A stretch of DNA of 64,000 bases from Verrucomicrobiota bacterium (GCA_016721945.1 JADKHC010000018.1:1-64000), one strand, 5' to 3'; numbered from the stretch's first letter, positions 45,645 through 53,551 are shown. Program-made: numbers and translations. Notes: generated by a model not told the origin, from the sequence alone.

Positions 45645-46111
45645 CGTTCGGCAAGCTCACGGGCCGCGCGCTCGGTCGCTGAGCCTGTCGAAGCGGTCGA
45701 AGGGAAGGTTCGGTTCCAAAGTTCATCCGGCGTGGGGAAGTTCAGCGCGCTGGTGGCTGAGCTTGCCGAAGTCTCGCGTTCCTGGCCCGTCTCCATGTCG
45801 ATCGCGTAGATGCCCTGTCCGTTGGTTGAGTAAGTGAAGCGGATGGACAGCCGACCTGCATATTTCTTCGCTTGGCCGACGCCTTCGCTCAGAGGTTCGT
45901 CCCATGCCTTGGCCTCGACGACGGCGAGCTTGGCGTTGCGGTATTCCAGCACGTAATCGGCGATGTCACCCTTTCCCCGCCGCCCGTGTCCTTCAAGCCG
46001 ACCGAGAGTAATTTTGTACTCGCGCCGGATGCGGCTGCCCTCGACGACGCCCCAGCCCGCGGCCTTTAAGGCGGGATCGATATGTTCGGCACGTGTCTCG
46101 GCTTCGTTCAT
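45437..46111 (-). CDS. hsdR: type I restriction endonuclease subunit R, N-terminal nuclease part
   Basis: N-terminal nuclease domain of HsdR from ATG 46111. It has the RecB-like core DYVLEYRNAKLAVVEAKAWD (D...E-x-K) near residues 52-71, then YSTNGQGIYAIDMETG. It runs into ILLTLATG, the first half of Walker A. The expected ATGTGKT reads ATGPAKP, because one base is missing at about 45499; after that the frame is wrong. Two CTGAGC-TGTCGAA words (45678-45694, 45755-45771) are translated in frame as STASTGSA- and ASSATS-like insertions. The start overlaps the rhuM stop by ATGA. Confidence 0.86.
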   Translation of the reverse strand: MNEAETRAEHIDPALKAAGWGVVEGSRIRREYKITLGRLEGHGRRGKGDIADYVLEYRNAKLAVVEAKAWDEPLSEGVGQAKKYAGRLSIRFTYSTNGQGIYAIDMETGQERETSASSATSALNFPTPDELWNRTFPSTASTGSATERAARELAERWRDRFAAVPYPDKSGSWTIRFYQEIAVNRVLERIAGLHTRILLTLATGPAKPPSLSKSHGSCFKRAGV

Positions 46112-47157
46112 GACTTCGGGCGTTTGGGTTTCTTGGGCTTCGGCAGTGCCTTCAACTCCTTTGCTGCTTTCTCAAAATCCAAATCAACCGTGCGCGGCTG
46201 CGAATCCACGAGGGTCCGATAGCGGCTGTATTCCAGCTCCGCCTTTATCCTCGCCTGTTCGGCAGTGATCCTTCCTGCATGATCCAGCAGCTGGTGCTCG
46301 GAGAGTTTGAGAAATTCATCCAGTTTTGTGATCCAGTCGCGCATGGTCATCACCTTGCGCTGGAGCGCCCGCAGTTCGGCGAATTCGATGTAGGCGTTTA
46401 CGATTCGGTTCAGCGTGCCGAGCTCGTCTCCATCGAGGTAGTTTTTGGCGATGGTGACGTCCTCTTTGCGGATGATGCCGTCGGGGCGTGTCGTCTTCAG
46501 CCCCATGAAAGGTTGGCCGGCATCCACCCGCGCATGAATCACCTCCGCCGCTGTCTGTCCGTGCGCGGCCCAGTGCATCTTGTTCTGCACCGTGGCAAAG
46601 AACTGCTGAGATAGTTCGGTGTTTGGCGTGTAATCCACGCTCGTCGCATAAATATCCAGTACCTTCTGGTAGAAGCGCCGCTCGCTGGAGCGGATGTCCC
46701 GAATGCGCTCCAATTGCTCATCGAAGTAATCTTTGTGGCCTTTGCCGGGCGGATTCTTCAGCCGCTCATCGTCCATCGTGAAGCCCTTCACGAGATACTC
46801 TGTCAACCGTGCCGTTGCCCACTGGCGGAATTGAGTGCCGCGGTGGCTGCGTACGCGGAAACCGACGGCGAGGATGGAGGGGAGGCTGTAGTGTTCGATC
46901 TCCCGTGTCACCTCCCGCCGCCCTTCCGATCGAACTATTCGGAATTTCCGAATAGTTGCTTCCGCCGCCAGTTCTCCCTCGGCGTAAATGCCTTTCAGGT
47001 GTTCGTTCACCGTCGGAACCGTAACTTGGAACAGCTCGGCGATGAGCGCCTGCGACAGCCAGATCGTTTCGTTTTCGAACCGGCACTGGATGCGTGTGCG
47101 GCCATCCTCGGTTTGGTAGAGGATGATCGAGGATTGCGGTTCGGGTGAGTCAGGCAT
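46108..47157 (-). CDS. RhuM-family protein
   Basis: 349-residue RhuM (virulence protein family) protein. The N-terminal half has a DNA-binding-like helix-turn-helix (ETIWLSQALIAELFQVTVPT) and the core SILAVGFRVRSHRGTQFRQW, shared by phage antirepressor-like families. The second half is helical, with RYIYATSVDY-type and FFATVQNKMHWAAHGQTAAE segments and a Lys-rich tail. RhuM genes are common passengers inside type I restriction loci; biochemical role unknown. It lies between the BRO-like gene and hsdR, overlapping the latter by four bases. Confidence 0.87.
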   Translation of the reverse strand: MPDSPEPQSSIILYQTEDGRTRIQCRFENETIWLSQALIAELFQVTVPTVNEHLKGIYAEGELAAEATIRKFRIVRSEGRREVTREIEHYSLPSILAVGFRVRSHRGTQFRQWATARLTEYLVKGFTMDDERLKNPPGKGHKDYFDEQLERIRDIRSSERRFYQKVLDIYATSVDYTPNTELSQQFFATVQNKMHWAAHGQTAAEVIHARVDAGQPFMGLKTTRPDGIIRKEDVTIAKNYLDGDELGTLNRIVNAYIEFAELRALQRKVMTMRDWITKLDEFLKLSEHQLLDHAGRITAEQARIKAELEYSRYRTLVDSQPRTVDLDFEKAAKELKALPKPKKPKRPKS

Positions 47158-47224
47158 GGCGAGGGCCGGTCAGGGGCGGGTCGATCTACGTTGGTTGGGG
47201 AAACCAAACATGGCAACTCAGAGA

Positions 47225-47238
47225 GTTCGACAAGCTCA
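47225..47238. repeat. TTCGACAAGCTCA interspersed word
   Basis: GTTCGACAAGCTCA in the 131-base gap between the rhuM and BRO-like genes; same family as 24005-24021. Confidence 0.5.
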
Positions 47239-47288
47239 CTCGCCGGGGTTGTCTCCTCGGTGGCCGATGCGTTGGGGTTTGGCGGTGG

Positions 47289-48125
47289 TCATTTGATCTG
47301 CTTCACGGTTTTGGCCGGTGGGAGATAGTTTTCGCCGGTGACCACCTTGCGGCCGGTTTTGGATTCCAGTTCCAGTCGCGCTTTTTTGGCGATGCGCCCA
47401 CCCGTCTTTGCCGCGACCTGGTTTTCCGCCATGCCGGTGGCCGCCACGCTTTCGGCGATCTGGCGGGTCGAGAGTTCTGCCAGCGCCGTGAAAATCAACT
47501 CCGCCTCGCTCATGTGATCACGCAGGTTTTGCGTCTTGAGGCCTTTGAGATTTTTGTGTGCCTTCACGCCGACGCCGGACCATTCCTGGTGAATGATGTT
47601 GGTTAGGATGGCGAATTCCTCGCCCTGCTTGATGTCGTGCCCGGCCCAGTAATCGGTGAGCTTGTTGCGCGTTTCCTGTCCGGTCATGCGCTGCTCGATC
47701 CATTTGGCGCTGCGGCCTTGTTGTTGCCATGTCTCGCGAGCGCGGGCGAGCGAACGGGCCGGGTCGGCCAGCTCCTGCATCCGCTCGTAGCCGACCTTGG
47801 CCAGCCAGAGCTTGATCGGTTCAGCTTTCGGACTGGGAACGCTCTGGACGAGGCGAAGCAAGGTCTCGGCGGTGGCGACGTCGGTGAGGCGTTGTTTCCC
47901 GTCGGCTGCTGCCATTTTCAACTGGTGACAATTCGTCACCAGTTGACTGCCCTCTTTTTTAAGCCGGTGCTTCAGGACTTTCCAGTAGTTTTGCGACGCA
48001 CTGTAATCCGCCTGCTGCGTCAGCACCTGGACGATATCCACCACGGAGAACCACCACGTCTCGGTCGCTTCGTCATAAATGCGGCGGATTTCGTGGCCTT
48101 CAAAAACAGCGAGGTCTTTTTTCAT
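47289..48125 (-). CDS. BRO-N / DinD-like protein
   Basis: 278-residue protein with an N-terminal BRO domain (AVFEGHEIRRIYDEATETWW, FSVVDIVQVLT) and a DinD-like remainder: SPKAEPIKLWLAKVGYERMQ, DPARSLARARETWQQQGRSA and RMTGQETRNKLTDYW. DinD of E. coli is LexA-controlled and antagonises RecA; BRO proteins bind DNA in phages. A 27-bp palindrome (47919-47945) lies inside the gene and is read as QLVTNCHQLK, while three more copies stand upstream of its start. It forms part of the minus-strand restriction operon; a regulatory role is inferred. Confidence 0.83.
   Translation of the reverse strand: MKKDLAVFEGHEIRRIYDEATETWWFSVVDIVQVLTQQADYSASQNYWKVLKHRLKKEGSQLVTNCHQLKMAAADGKQRLTDVATAETLLRLVQSVPSPKAEPIKLWLAKVGYERMQELADPARSLARARETWQQQGRSAKWIEQRMTGQETRNKLTDYWAGHDIKQGEEFAILTNIIHQEWSGVGVKAHKNLKGLKTQNLRDHMSEAELIFTALAELSTRQIAESVAATGMAENQVAAKTGGRIAKKARLELESKTGRKVVTGENYLPPAKTVKQIK
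47919..47945. repeat. 27-bp palindrome A, inside the BRO/DinD-like gene
   Basis: CAACTGGTGAC (47919-47929) and GTCACCAGTTG (47935-47945) are exact reverse complements around AATTC. It is preceded by TTTT as in the other three copies. Confidence 0.88.
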
Positions 48126-48162
48126 AACGAGGGATGGGGTGGTTCGACGTGGTCGGGAGTTT

Positions 48163-48189
48163 CAACCGGTTACAAATTGTAACCGGTTG
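48163..48189. repeat. 27-bp palindrome B
   Basis: CAACCGGTTACAA (48163-48175) and TTGTAACCGGTTG (48177-48189) around a single A. It lies 37 bases upstream of the BRO/DinD-like start codon. Confidence 0.9.
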
Positions 48190-48212
48190 GGTTGTGGCAA
48201 GAGCTCCGTTTT

Positions 48213-48239
48213 CAGTGGGTGACAAGCTGTCACCGACTG
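48213..48239. repeat. 27-bp palindrome C
   Basis: CAGT...ACTG outer and GGTGACA/TGTCACC inner arms around AGC, with one mismatch between. Its centre is 50 bases from palindrome B. Confidence 0.85.
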
Positions 48240-48263
48240 ACTGCCGCAACAACGCACGGCTTT

Positions 48264-48290
48264 CAGTTGGTTACAGCTTGTAACCAACTG
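48264..48290. repeat. 27-bp palindrome D
   Basis: CAGTTGGTTACA (48264-48275) and TGTAACCAACTG (48279-48290) around GCT, perfect. Its centre is 51 bases from palindrome C. Confidence 0.9.
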
Positions 48291-48331
48291 AGCTTCGTCG
48301 CGGTGGGGCACCGGGTGATTCATGGCGGTGG

Positions 48332-48432
48332 AACTCAGAGCTGGCCGGTGAAGGCTTGGTGCAGGAGCGACTGGGTCAATGCCTCCAGCGCGGCGAGCTC
48401 CGCTCGTAGAGGCGGGCGAGGCGTTGGGGTTT
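48332..48432 (-). pseudogene. duplicated hsdS 3' end fragment
   Basis: About 100 bases nearly identical to 49275-49373. On the minus strand it reads ...LAALEALTQSLLHQAFTGQL and stop, the usual HsdS C-terminus. The left end carries an indel relative to the other copy, and there is no N-terminal part. With its twin it brackets the HEPN/MNT gene pair as direct repeats. Confidence 0.78.
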
Positions 48433-48453
48433 CGACGCTGGACGCGGATTCAT

Positions 48454-48792
48454 TTAGTACCGAACCAGCTCCCCGCAGGCATGCTCGCGCTGGAAGAGGG
48501 GAATGCCTACTCGCGCGATGTGTGCGGCGACGTCAGGGTCGGTGTTCCGATCAAAAAGTATCAGGCTGAAGCGATAGGGCAGCAGTAGGTCATCCAGAGC
48601 ATCGTAGATCTTGCCCACCGTTCTCCAATCGAGTGCTGCGCCGATGAGCGAGAGGTCGATGTCCGAACCTGGCTTGAAGGTACCTTTCGCGCGGGAGCCA
48701 AAGAGCACCGCCTCATCCACGGCAGGAAAGTGCGCCAGTACGTTGGCAATTTGATCCACCGTCTTTGCGGGTATACCGTGTCGCAGGTTCAT
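48454..48792 (-). CDS. MNT-type nucleotidyltransferase (antitoxin-like)
   Basis: 112-residue minimal nucleotidyltransferase. The catalytic signature GSRAKGTFKPGSDIDLSL gives GS-x10-D-x-D, with a third acidic strand at RFSLILFD. MNT proteins pair with HEPN partners as toxin-antitoxin modules in which the MNT protein adds AMP to the HEPN toxin. The start overlaps the stop of the upstream HEPN-type gene by four bases (48789-48792). It is placed inside the restriction island between two copies of the hsdS 3' end. Confidence 0.87.
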   Translation of the reverse strand: MNLRHGIPAKTVDQIANVLAHFPAVDEAVLFGSRAKGTFKPGSDIDLSLIGAALDWRTVGKIYDALDDLLLPYRFSLILFDRNTDPDVAAHIARVGIPLFQREHACGELVRY

Positions 48793-49214
48793 GGTTCGAG
48801 GGTATCCAACTCAGTAAATTTGGCCTGGAACGTCGCAAACTCCGGCATGAAATTCGTGAGAATGGCGGCTGCAACTTCATCTGCGGTTTTTTGGTTGTAG
48901 GTGTGGCTGCTACGGTTGCGGGCTTGAATCATCGTCATCCATTCATCCCCGTTTGCGATTAACCCCTTGGCGAAAGCCTCGCGCGTGGCGTCCTTCGATC
49001 CGTAGAGATTGGTCGCACCGCGCGATTCCAGAAAATCCTTTAGGATGTTCCAAGCCAGTTCATGGGTGAACTCGAAAGCTTGGATGAGGCCCTGCTGTTC
49101 TAAATCGGAGAGTTTCCGCTGCTTCGCCAAATCCGCCGCTGCTGACAACTGAGCGAAGGCTTTACCAAAGCTCTGGAAGCGTTGCCTCCAGCGAACATCG
49201 GGAATCTTGGGCAT
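48789..49214 (-). CDS. HI0074-family HEPN-like nucleotidyltransferase substrate-binding protein
   Basis: 141-residue all-helical protein of the HI0074 type, partner of the MNT gene. Recognisable are RWRQRFQSFGKAFAQLSAAA, the central QGLIQAFEFTHELAWNILKD and IQARNRSSHTYNQKTADEV, where R-x4-H (RNRSSH) is the HEPN active-site-like motif. In known pairs the HEPN protein is an RNase toxin or binding partner. Coupling by ATGA overlap supports a two-protein module. A role in host defence is inferred from the location. Confidence 0.86.
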   Translation of the reverse strand: MPKIPDVRWRQRFQSFGKAFAQLSAAADLAKQRKLSDLEQQGLIQAFEFTHELAWNILKDFLESRGATNLYGSKDATREAFAKGLIANGDEWMTMIQARNRSSHTYNQKTADEVAAAILTNFMPEFATFQAKFTELDTLEP

Positions 49215-49277
49215 GGCGTGAAGAGAACAGAAAGGGTTGCGGTTGGCAGTAATTATTTCGCCAGCGGGAGCGTCAAC

Positions 49278-50086
49278 TCAGAGCTGGCCGGTGAAGGCTT
49301 GGTGCAGGAGCGACTTCTTCAACGCCTCCAGCGCGGCGAGTTTTCGCTCGTAGAGGCGGGCGAGGCGTTGGGTTTCTTCTGAGGCGTCGGCTTTTTAACG
49401 ATTTGTCTTGTTCGGCATGGCGGAGGCCGCCGCCGCGCGGTGTGGCTGGGCGCTTCCTTTTCCGCTTGGTACGCCCCTTGAATGACTGGGGGGTGGTGGA
49501 CAGCACTTCCTGGGGGCGCTGCGCCAATGGCGCTGCTGGGGGAAGCATGCGTCAGGTAGATCGCTGTCTCGCAATGTTTGCCGCGTGGTGTGCAGTTGTT
49601 CCCCGGGCGCCGGCGGGTGGGTCGTGGGGTCCGGGGTCGCCGGGGGGGTCCGCGGCCGGCGGGGGCGGCCGCCCGGCCAGCGCGATTCTGCGGCGGGAGG
49701 GGGGCCGGGGGGCGTTGTGCGTGGCTTGGCGTGGCGGCCTCACCCGCGCGTCGCCGCTGTCGGCAGCGGGGGACGGGACCGGGATTCGAGAGCGCGCTTC
49801 GATGCGTTGAAGCCGCCCCTTGCGCCAGCGCCAAATCGACTGCGTGGACTCAGAGAGGTCAGGAGGACAACGAATCGTGGCGGTTCGTGCGGAACGCGAG
49901 CGCGTCCGATAGCGGGGCGGTTCAGGGGGCCAGAGGCGGCGCGTCCGCCGCTGCCGCGCCAAAACAACCCGCCGATGTGGTCGGGCGGCACAACCACGGG
50001 GACCGCGGACCGAGCGCGGGACGCGCTCCCCGCGGCGCCCGGTTATGGCGATCGCCGAGTTCTTTCGTTTGCCACCCCTTCTTCAT
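49278..50086 (-). pseudogene. hsdS: hsdS, specificity subunit with corrupted interior
   Basis: The two ends are clear and the middle is not. From ATG 50086, overlapping the hsdM stop by ATGA, the frame reads MKKGWQTKELGD, a normal HsdS N-terminus, then dissolves. At the 3' end 49278-49402 encodes ASEETQRLARLYERKLAALE and then KKSLLHQAFTGQL with a stop, the standard C-terminal helix. About 650 bases between are very GC-rich and give no target-recognition domain in any frame, and the total is shorter than a normal 1.2-kb hsdS. Loss or misassembly of the recognition domains is likely. Confidence 0.75.
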
Positions 50087-51540
50087 AGCAGCGCCTTGAT
50101 GTTGCCCAGCACTTCCGCGCTCTCGGCGTCCAGCGCGGCGATTTCGTCCATGATTTCCTGCGGGCTGCGGTGCGCGATTTCCTCGCCGCCGTTGGGGTTC
50201 TTCACGGACAAATCAAAGGTCTTCGGGTCGATGGCCGCCACGTCCACGCTCCAGCTTTTGGGCGAGTCGGCTTTGGTCTTTTGCAGCGCGATGAACTCGG
50301 CGAGGTCGGCGTCGTTGAGCGGGTTGGTCTTGCCCATGTTGCGACCGGGGTCGAGCTGGTAGAACCAGACCTTGCGCGTCTTCGTGCCTTTCTCGAAGAA
50401 GAGCACCACGGTCTTCACGCCCGCGCCGATGAACGTGCCGCCGGGGCAGTCGAGCACGGTGTGCAGGTTGCATTCTTCCAGGAGCTTCTGGCGCAGGCTG
50501 ACGGAGGCGTTGTCGGTGTTGGAGAGGAAGGTGTTCTTGATGACGATGCCGGCGCGGCCGCCGGCCTTGAGCATCTTGATGAAGTGCTGGAGGAAGAGGA
50601 ACGCGGTCTCGCCGGTGCGGATGGGGAAGTTCTGCTGCACTTCCTTGCGCTCCTTGCCGCCGAAGGGCGGATTGGCGAGGATGATGTCGAAGCGGTCCTT
50701 CTCCTGCACGTCGGCGAGGTTCTCGGCGAGCGTGTTGGTGTGGATGATGTTGGGCGCCTCGATGCCGTGCAGGATCATGTTCATGATCGCGATGACGTAG
50801 GCCAGGGACTTCTTCTCCTTCCCGTAGAAGGTGCGCTCCTGCAAGGTGCGGTCCTGGGCGGTGGTGCGCTTGGGGTTGGTGGCTTTGAGGTATTCGAAGG
50901 CCTCGCACAGGAAGCCGGCCGAGCCGACCGCGCCGTCGTAGATGGTCTCGCCGAGCCGGGGCGCGGTGACGGCGACGATGGCGCGAATGAGCGGGCGCGG
51001 GGTGTAATACTCGCCGCCGTTGCGCCCGGCGTTGCCCATGTTCTTGATCTTGGCTTCGTAGAGGTGCGAGAGCTCGTGCTTCTCGGTCTGGGAGCGGAAG
51101 CGCAGTTCGTCGATGTGGTCGATGATCTCGCGCAGGTTGTAGCCGCTCTGGATGCGGTTCTTGATCTCGCCGAAGATCTCGCCGATCTTGTATTCGATGG
51201 TGTTCGGGCCGGTGGCCTTCTGCTTGAAGCCGTGCAGGTAGGGAAAGAGCTTGCCGTTGACGAAGTCGCGGAGGTCGTCGCCGGTCAGGGCGGCGTTATG
51301 ATCGAGCTTGCCGTCCTTGCCCTTGGGCGCGGCCCAGGCTTCCCAGCGGTAGGGCTTGTCGAGGATGTGGGTGTATTTCTTGCCGTCGAGGGCGGCTTCG
51401 GTGGCCTTGTCGTGCTCCAGGGCGTCGAGGTATTTCAGGAAGAGCAGCCAGGAGGTCTGCTCGGTGTAGTCGAGTTCGCTGGTGCAGCCGGCGTCTTTCC
51501 AGAGGACGTCGTCGATGGGCTGCGGAGTGTAGGGGCGGCG
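50083..51540 (-). CDS. hsdM: type I DNA methyltransferase subunit M
   Basis: N6-adenine methylase. From the 5' side: IDDVLWKDAGCTSELDYTEQ (about 51515-51456), the helical domain, then the catalytic domain with GRNGGEYYTPRPLIRAIVAV, SAM-site DGAVGSAGFLCEAFEYL and catalytic NPPFGGKE. It ends NIKALL at 50083, overlapping hsdS by ATGA. The frame is open up to 51735, yet no ATG, GTG or TTG occurs before an internal Met at 51039. An out-of-frame ATG at 51643 starts MSVVTHSFATLDETTPP, so a small indel near 51545-51640 probably hides the real start. It modifies host DNA to protect it from HsdR. Confidence 0.87.
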   Translation of the reverse strand, partial: RRPYTPQPIDDVLWKDAGCTSELDYTEQTSWLLFLKYLDALEHDKATEAALDGKKYTHILDKPYRWEAWAAPKGKDGKLDHNAALTGDDLRDFVNGKLFPYLHGFKQKATGPNTIEYKIGEIFGEIKNRIQSGYNLREIIDHIDELRFRSQTEKHELSHLYEAKIKNMGNAGRNGGEYYTPRPLIRAIVAVTAPRLGETIYDGAVGSAGFLCEAFEYLKATNPKRTTAQDRTLQERTFYGKEKKSLAYVIAIMNMILHGIEAPNIIHTNTLAENLADVQEKDRFDIILANPPFGGKERKEVQQNFPIRTGETAFLFLQHFIKMLKAGGRAGIVIKNTFLSNTDNASVSLRQKLLEECNLHTVLDCPGGTFIGAGVKTVVLFFEKGTKTRKVWFYQLDPGRNMGKTNPLNDADLAEFIALQKTKADSPKSWSVDVAAIDPKTFDLSVKNPNGGEEIAHRSPQEIMDEIAALDAESAEVLGNIKALL

Positions 51541-51643
51541 AGTGGTCGGCGCGGGGGTGAATTGAGCACGAGGCCGGTAAGATCGATGACGAAGGCGGCG
51601 TCGTTTCGTCGAGCGTGGCGAAAGAGTGCGTGACGACAGACAT

Positions 51644-51996
51644 CGATCTTTGCGCGCAAACCCGGGTAACCGGGGCTGGAAACCAACAGAAATAAGGGGA
51701 ATGAGCCGGACGGCAATCGTCGAATACCCACAGTTTCAATACATAACAAATGACATCGCGCTTAGTGCCGATGCTACTGGTCCGGAGTGGTCGCAGTTAG
51801 GGAAATCCTCAGTGGGGTGGTTTTCCTCAGGAATCGATTTAAAGGCAAATAACGGCGTCGCTTATACCAAGACACGGGCAAACACGGAAAAGCCGCGGAA
51901 CCTTATTAAGATATCCGCGGCTTACGTTTCAATTATTCGTAACGTTTTGATTATCCGTACTTACATTTTGAATTATTCGGTGACAGCTGAGCGAAC
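51644..51996. other. intergenic region between hsdM and gnd
   Basis: No convincing gene. It is more AT-rich than its surroundings and must hold the hsdM promoter. Near 51926-51981 three loose copies of TTT-n-AATTAT(T/C)CG occur. The only clear element is the minus-strand terminator at 51889-51922. Confidence 0.5.
51889..51922 (-). terminator. terminator after gnd (minus strand)
   Basis: AGCCGCGGA (51891-51899) pairs with TCCGCGGCT (51914-51922); on the minus strand TTTT follows. The stem is the same as at 43408-43440. Confidence 0.72.
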
Positions 51997-53502
51997 TCAG
52001 GCGATCTCGATCTGAGGACGATTCTTCTCTGGCCAGTCGATGTGGTAGAACTTGCCGCGCGGTTTGTCGGTGCGCTCGTAGGTGTGCGCGCCGAAGTAGT
52101 CGCGTTGACCCTGGAGCAGGTTGGCCGGCAGGCGGGCCGAGCGGTAGCTGTCGTAGTAGGCGAGGGCCGAGCTGAAGGTCGGGGCCGGCACGCCACACTC
52201 GGCGGCGAGAGCGACAACCTTGCGCCAGTTTTCTTGGGCCTTTTTGACGGTTTTTACGAAGTATGGATCAAGGAGAAGGTTAGCGAGGTCGGGCTTGCGC
52301 GCGAAGGCCTCGGTGATCTTCTGCAGGAACACGGCGCGGATGATGCAACCGCCACGCCAGATCTGAGCGATCTCGCCGAAGTTGAGCTTCCACTTGTACT
52401 CTTTCTGGGCTTCGCGCATGAGCTGGAAACCTTGGGCGTACGAGCAGATCTTCGAGCAGTAGAGTGCGTCGTGGATGGCTTCGATGAGGGCTTTCTTGGA
52501 GCCTTTATATTTCTTCGAGGGGCCTTTGAGAATTTTAGAGGCAGCGACTCGTTCTTCTTTCACCGCCGAGATGCAGCGAGCGAAGACGGATTCGGCGATG
52601 GTCGGTGCAGGCACGCCCATGTCGAGCGCGTTGACGGAGGTCCATTTGCCGGTGCCTTTTTGACCGGCAGTGTCGAGCACGATGTCGACGAAAGCTTTTT
52701 TCGAGGCCGGGTCTTTTTGTTTGAGAATGTCGGCAGTGATTTCAACGAGGAAGCTGCCGAGCATGCCTGAATTCCATTCGGAGAAGATCTCGCCCATTTC
52801 CTTGGCCTTGAGGCCGAGCAGACCCTGCATGAGGGCGTAGGCTTCACAGATCATCTGCATGTCGCCGTACTCGATGCCGTTGTGGACCATCTTGACGTAG
52901 TGGCCGGCACCGTTTTCGCCGATGTAGGTGGCGCAAGGAACACCGCCGACGATGGGTTTGCCGGGCGCGGCGCCTTCGAGTGGGCGGCCGGTCTTGCCGT
53001 CGACTTTGGCGGCGATGGCGTTCCAGACAGGGGCGAGTTCTTTGTAGGCGGCAGGATCGCCACCGGGCATGAGGGCCGGGCCGAAGCGGGCACCTTCTTC
53101 ACCGCCGGAAACGCCGGAGCCGATGAAGCGGAGGCCTTTTTCGCGGAGAGTTTTTTCGCGGCGGATGGTGTCGGTCCAGAGGGCGTTGCCGCCGTCGATC
53201 ACGATGTCGTTTTGATCGAGGAGAGGGACGAGGCTGTCGATGACGGCGTCGGTGCCTTTGCCGGCTTGGACGAGGATGACGATCTTGCGCGGCTTGGCCA
53301 GGGACTTGACGAATTCTTCGAGCGTCTTGGCACCGATGAGGCCGCCGGGCGTGTTGGGATTCTCGGCGACGAACTTTTCGGTCTTTTCAGTGGTTCGGTT
53401 ATAGACCGAAATCTGAAAGCCGTGGTCGGCGATGTTGAGGGCGAGGTTTTGACCCATCACGGCTAGGCCGATGAGTCCGATGTCAGAGTAGGCTTTAGGC
53501 AT
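51997..53502 (-). CDS. gnd: 6-phosphogluconate dehydrogenase, decarboxylating
   Basis: 501-residue enzyme converting 6-phosphogluconate to ribulose 5-phosphate with NADP reduction in the oxidative pentose phosphate pathway. The N-terminal Rossmann domain has IGLIGLAVMGQNLALNIADH, then GSGVSGGEEGARFGPALMPG. The catalytic Lys/Glu region is HYVKMVHNGIEYGDMQMICE, and RGGCIIRAVFLQ and YYDSYRSARLPANLLQGQRD lie in the C-terminal half. The ATG at 53502 gives MPKAYSDIGL; upstream open codons are not part of the fold. The terminator 75 bases past the stop closes the transcript. Confidence 0.95.
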   Translation of the reverse strand: MPKAYSDIGLIGLAVMGQNLALNIADHGFQISVYNRTTEKTEKFVAENPNTPGGLIGAKTLEEFVKSLAKPRKIVILVQAGKGTDAVIDSLVPLLDQNDIVIDGGNALWTDTIRREKTLREKGLRFIGSGVSGGEEGARFGPALMPGGDPAAYKELAPVWNAIAAKVDGKTGRPLEGAAPGKPIVGGVPCATYIGENGAGHYVKMVHNGIEYGDMQMICEAYALMQGLLGLKAKEMGEIFSEWNSGMLGSFLVEITADILKQKDPASKKAFVDIVLDTAGQKGTGKWTSVNALDMGVPAPTIAESVFARCISAVKEERVAASKILKGPSKKYKGSKKALIEAIHDALYCSKICSYAQGFQLMREAQKEYKWKLNFGEIAQIWRGGCIIRAVFLQKITEAFARKPDLANLLLDPYFVKTVKKAQENWRKVVALAAECGVPAPTFSSALAYYDSYRSARLPANLLQGQRDYFGAHTYERTDKPRGKFYHIDWPEKNRPQIEIA

Positions 53503-53551
53503 AAAGTGTGGGCGGGCCAGCAAGCCATAAAGGGGCTCCGAAAACCACCCC

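Noticed and set aside
48163..48290. Minimal CRISPR array from the three clustered palindromes
   Set aside because: Spacing of about 24 bases is regular, but the repeats are full palindromes that differ from each other, there are only three, and no cas gene is present.
49552..50099. Several overlapping Arg/Pro/Ala-rich open frames on both strands in the hsdS interior
   Set aside because: They arise from extreme GC content, have no domain, start or ribosome site support, and overlap each other in four frames.
50170..51633. 487-codon plus-strand open frame opposite hsdM
   Set aside because: HsdM motifs are on the minus strand; this frame is Val/Glu/Gly-rich shadow sequence.
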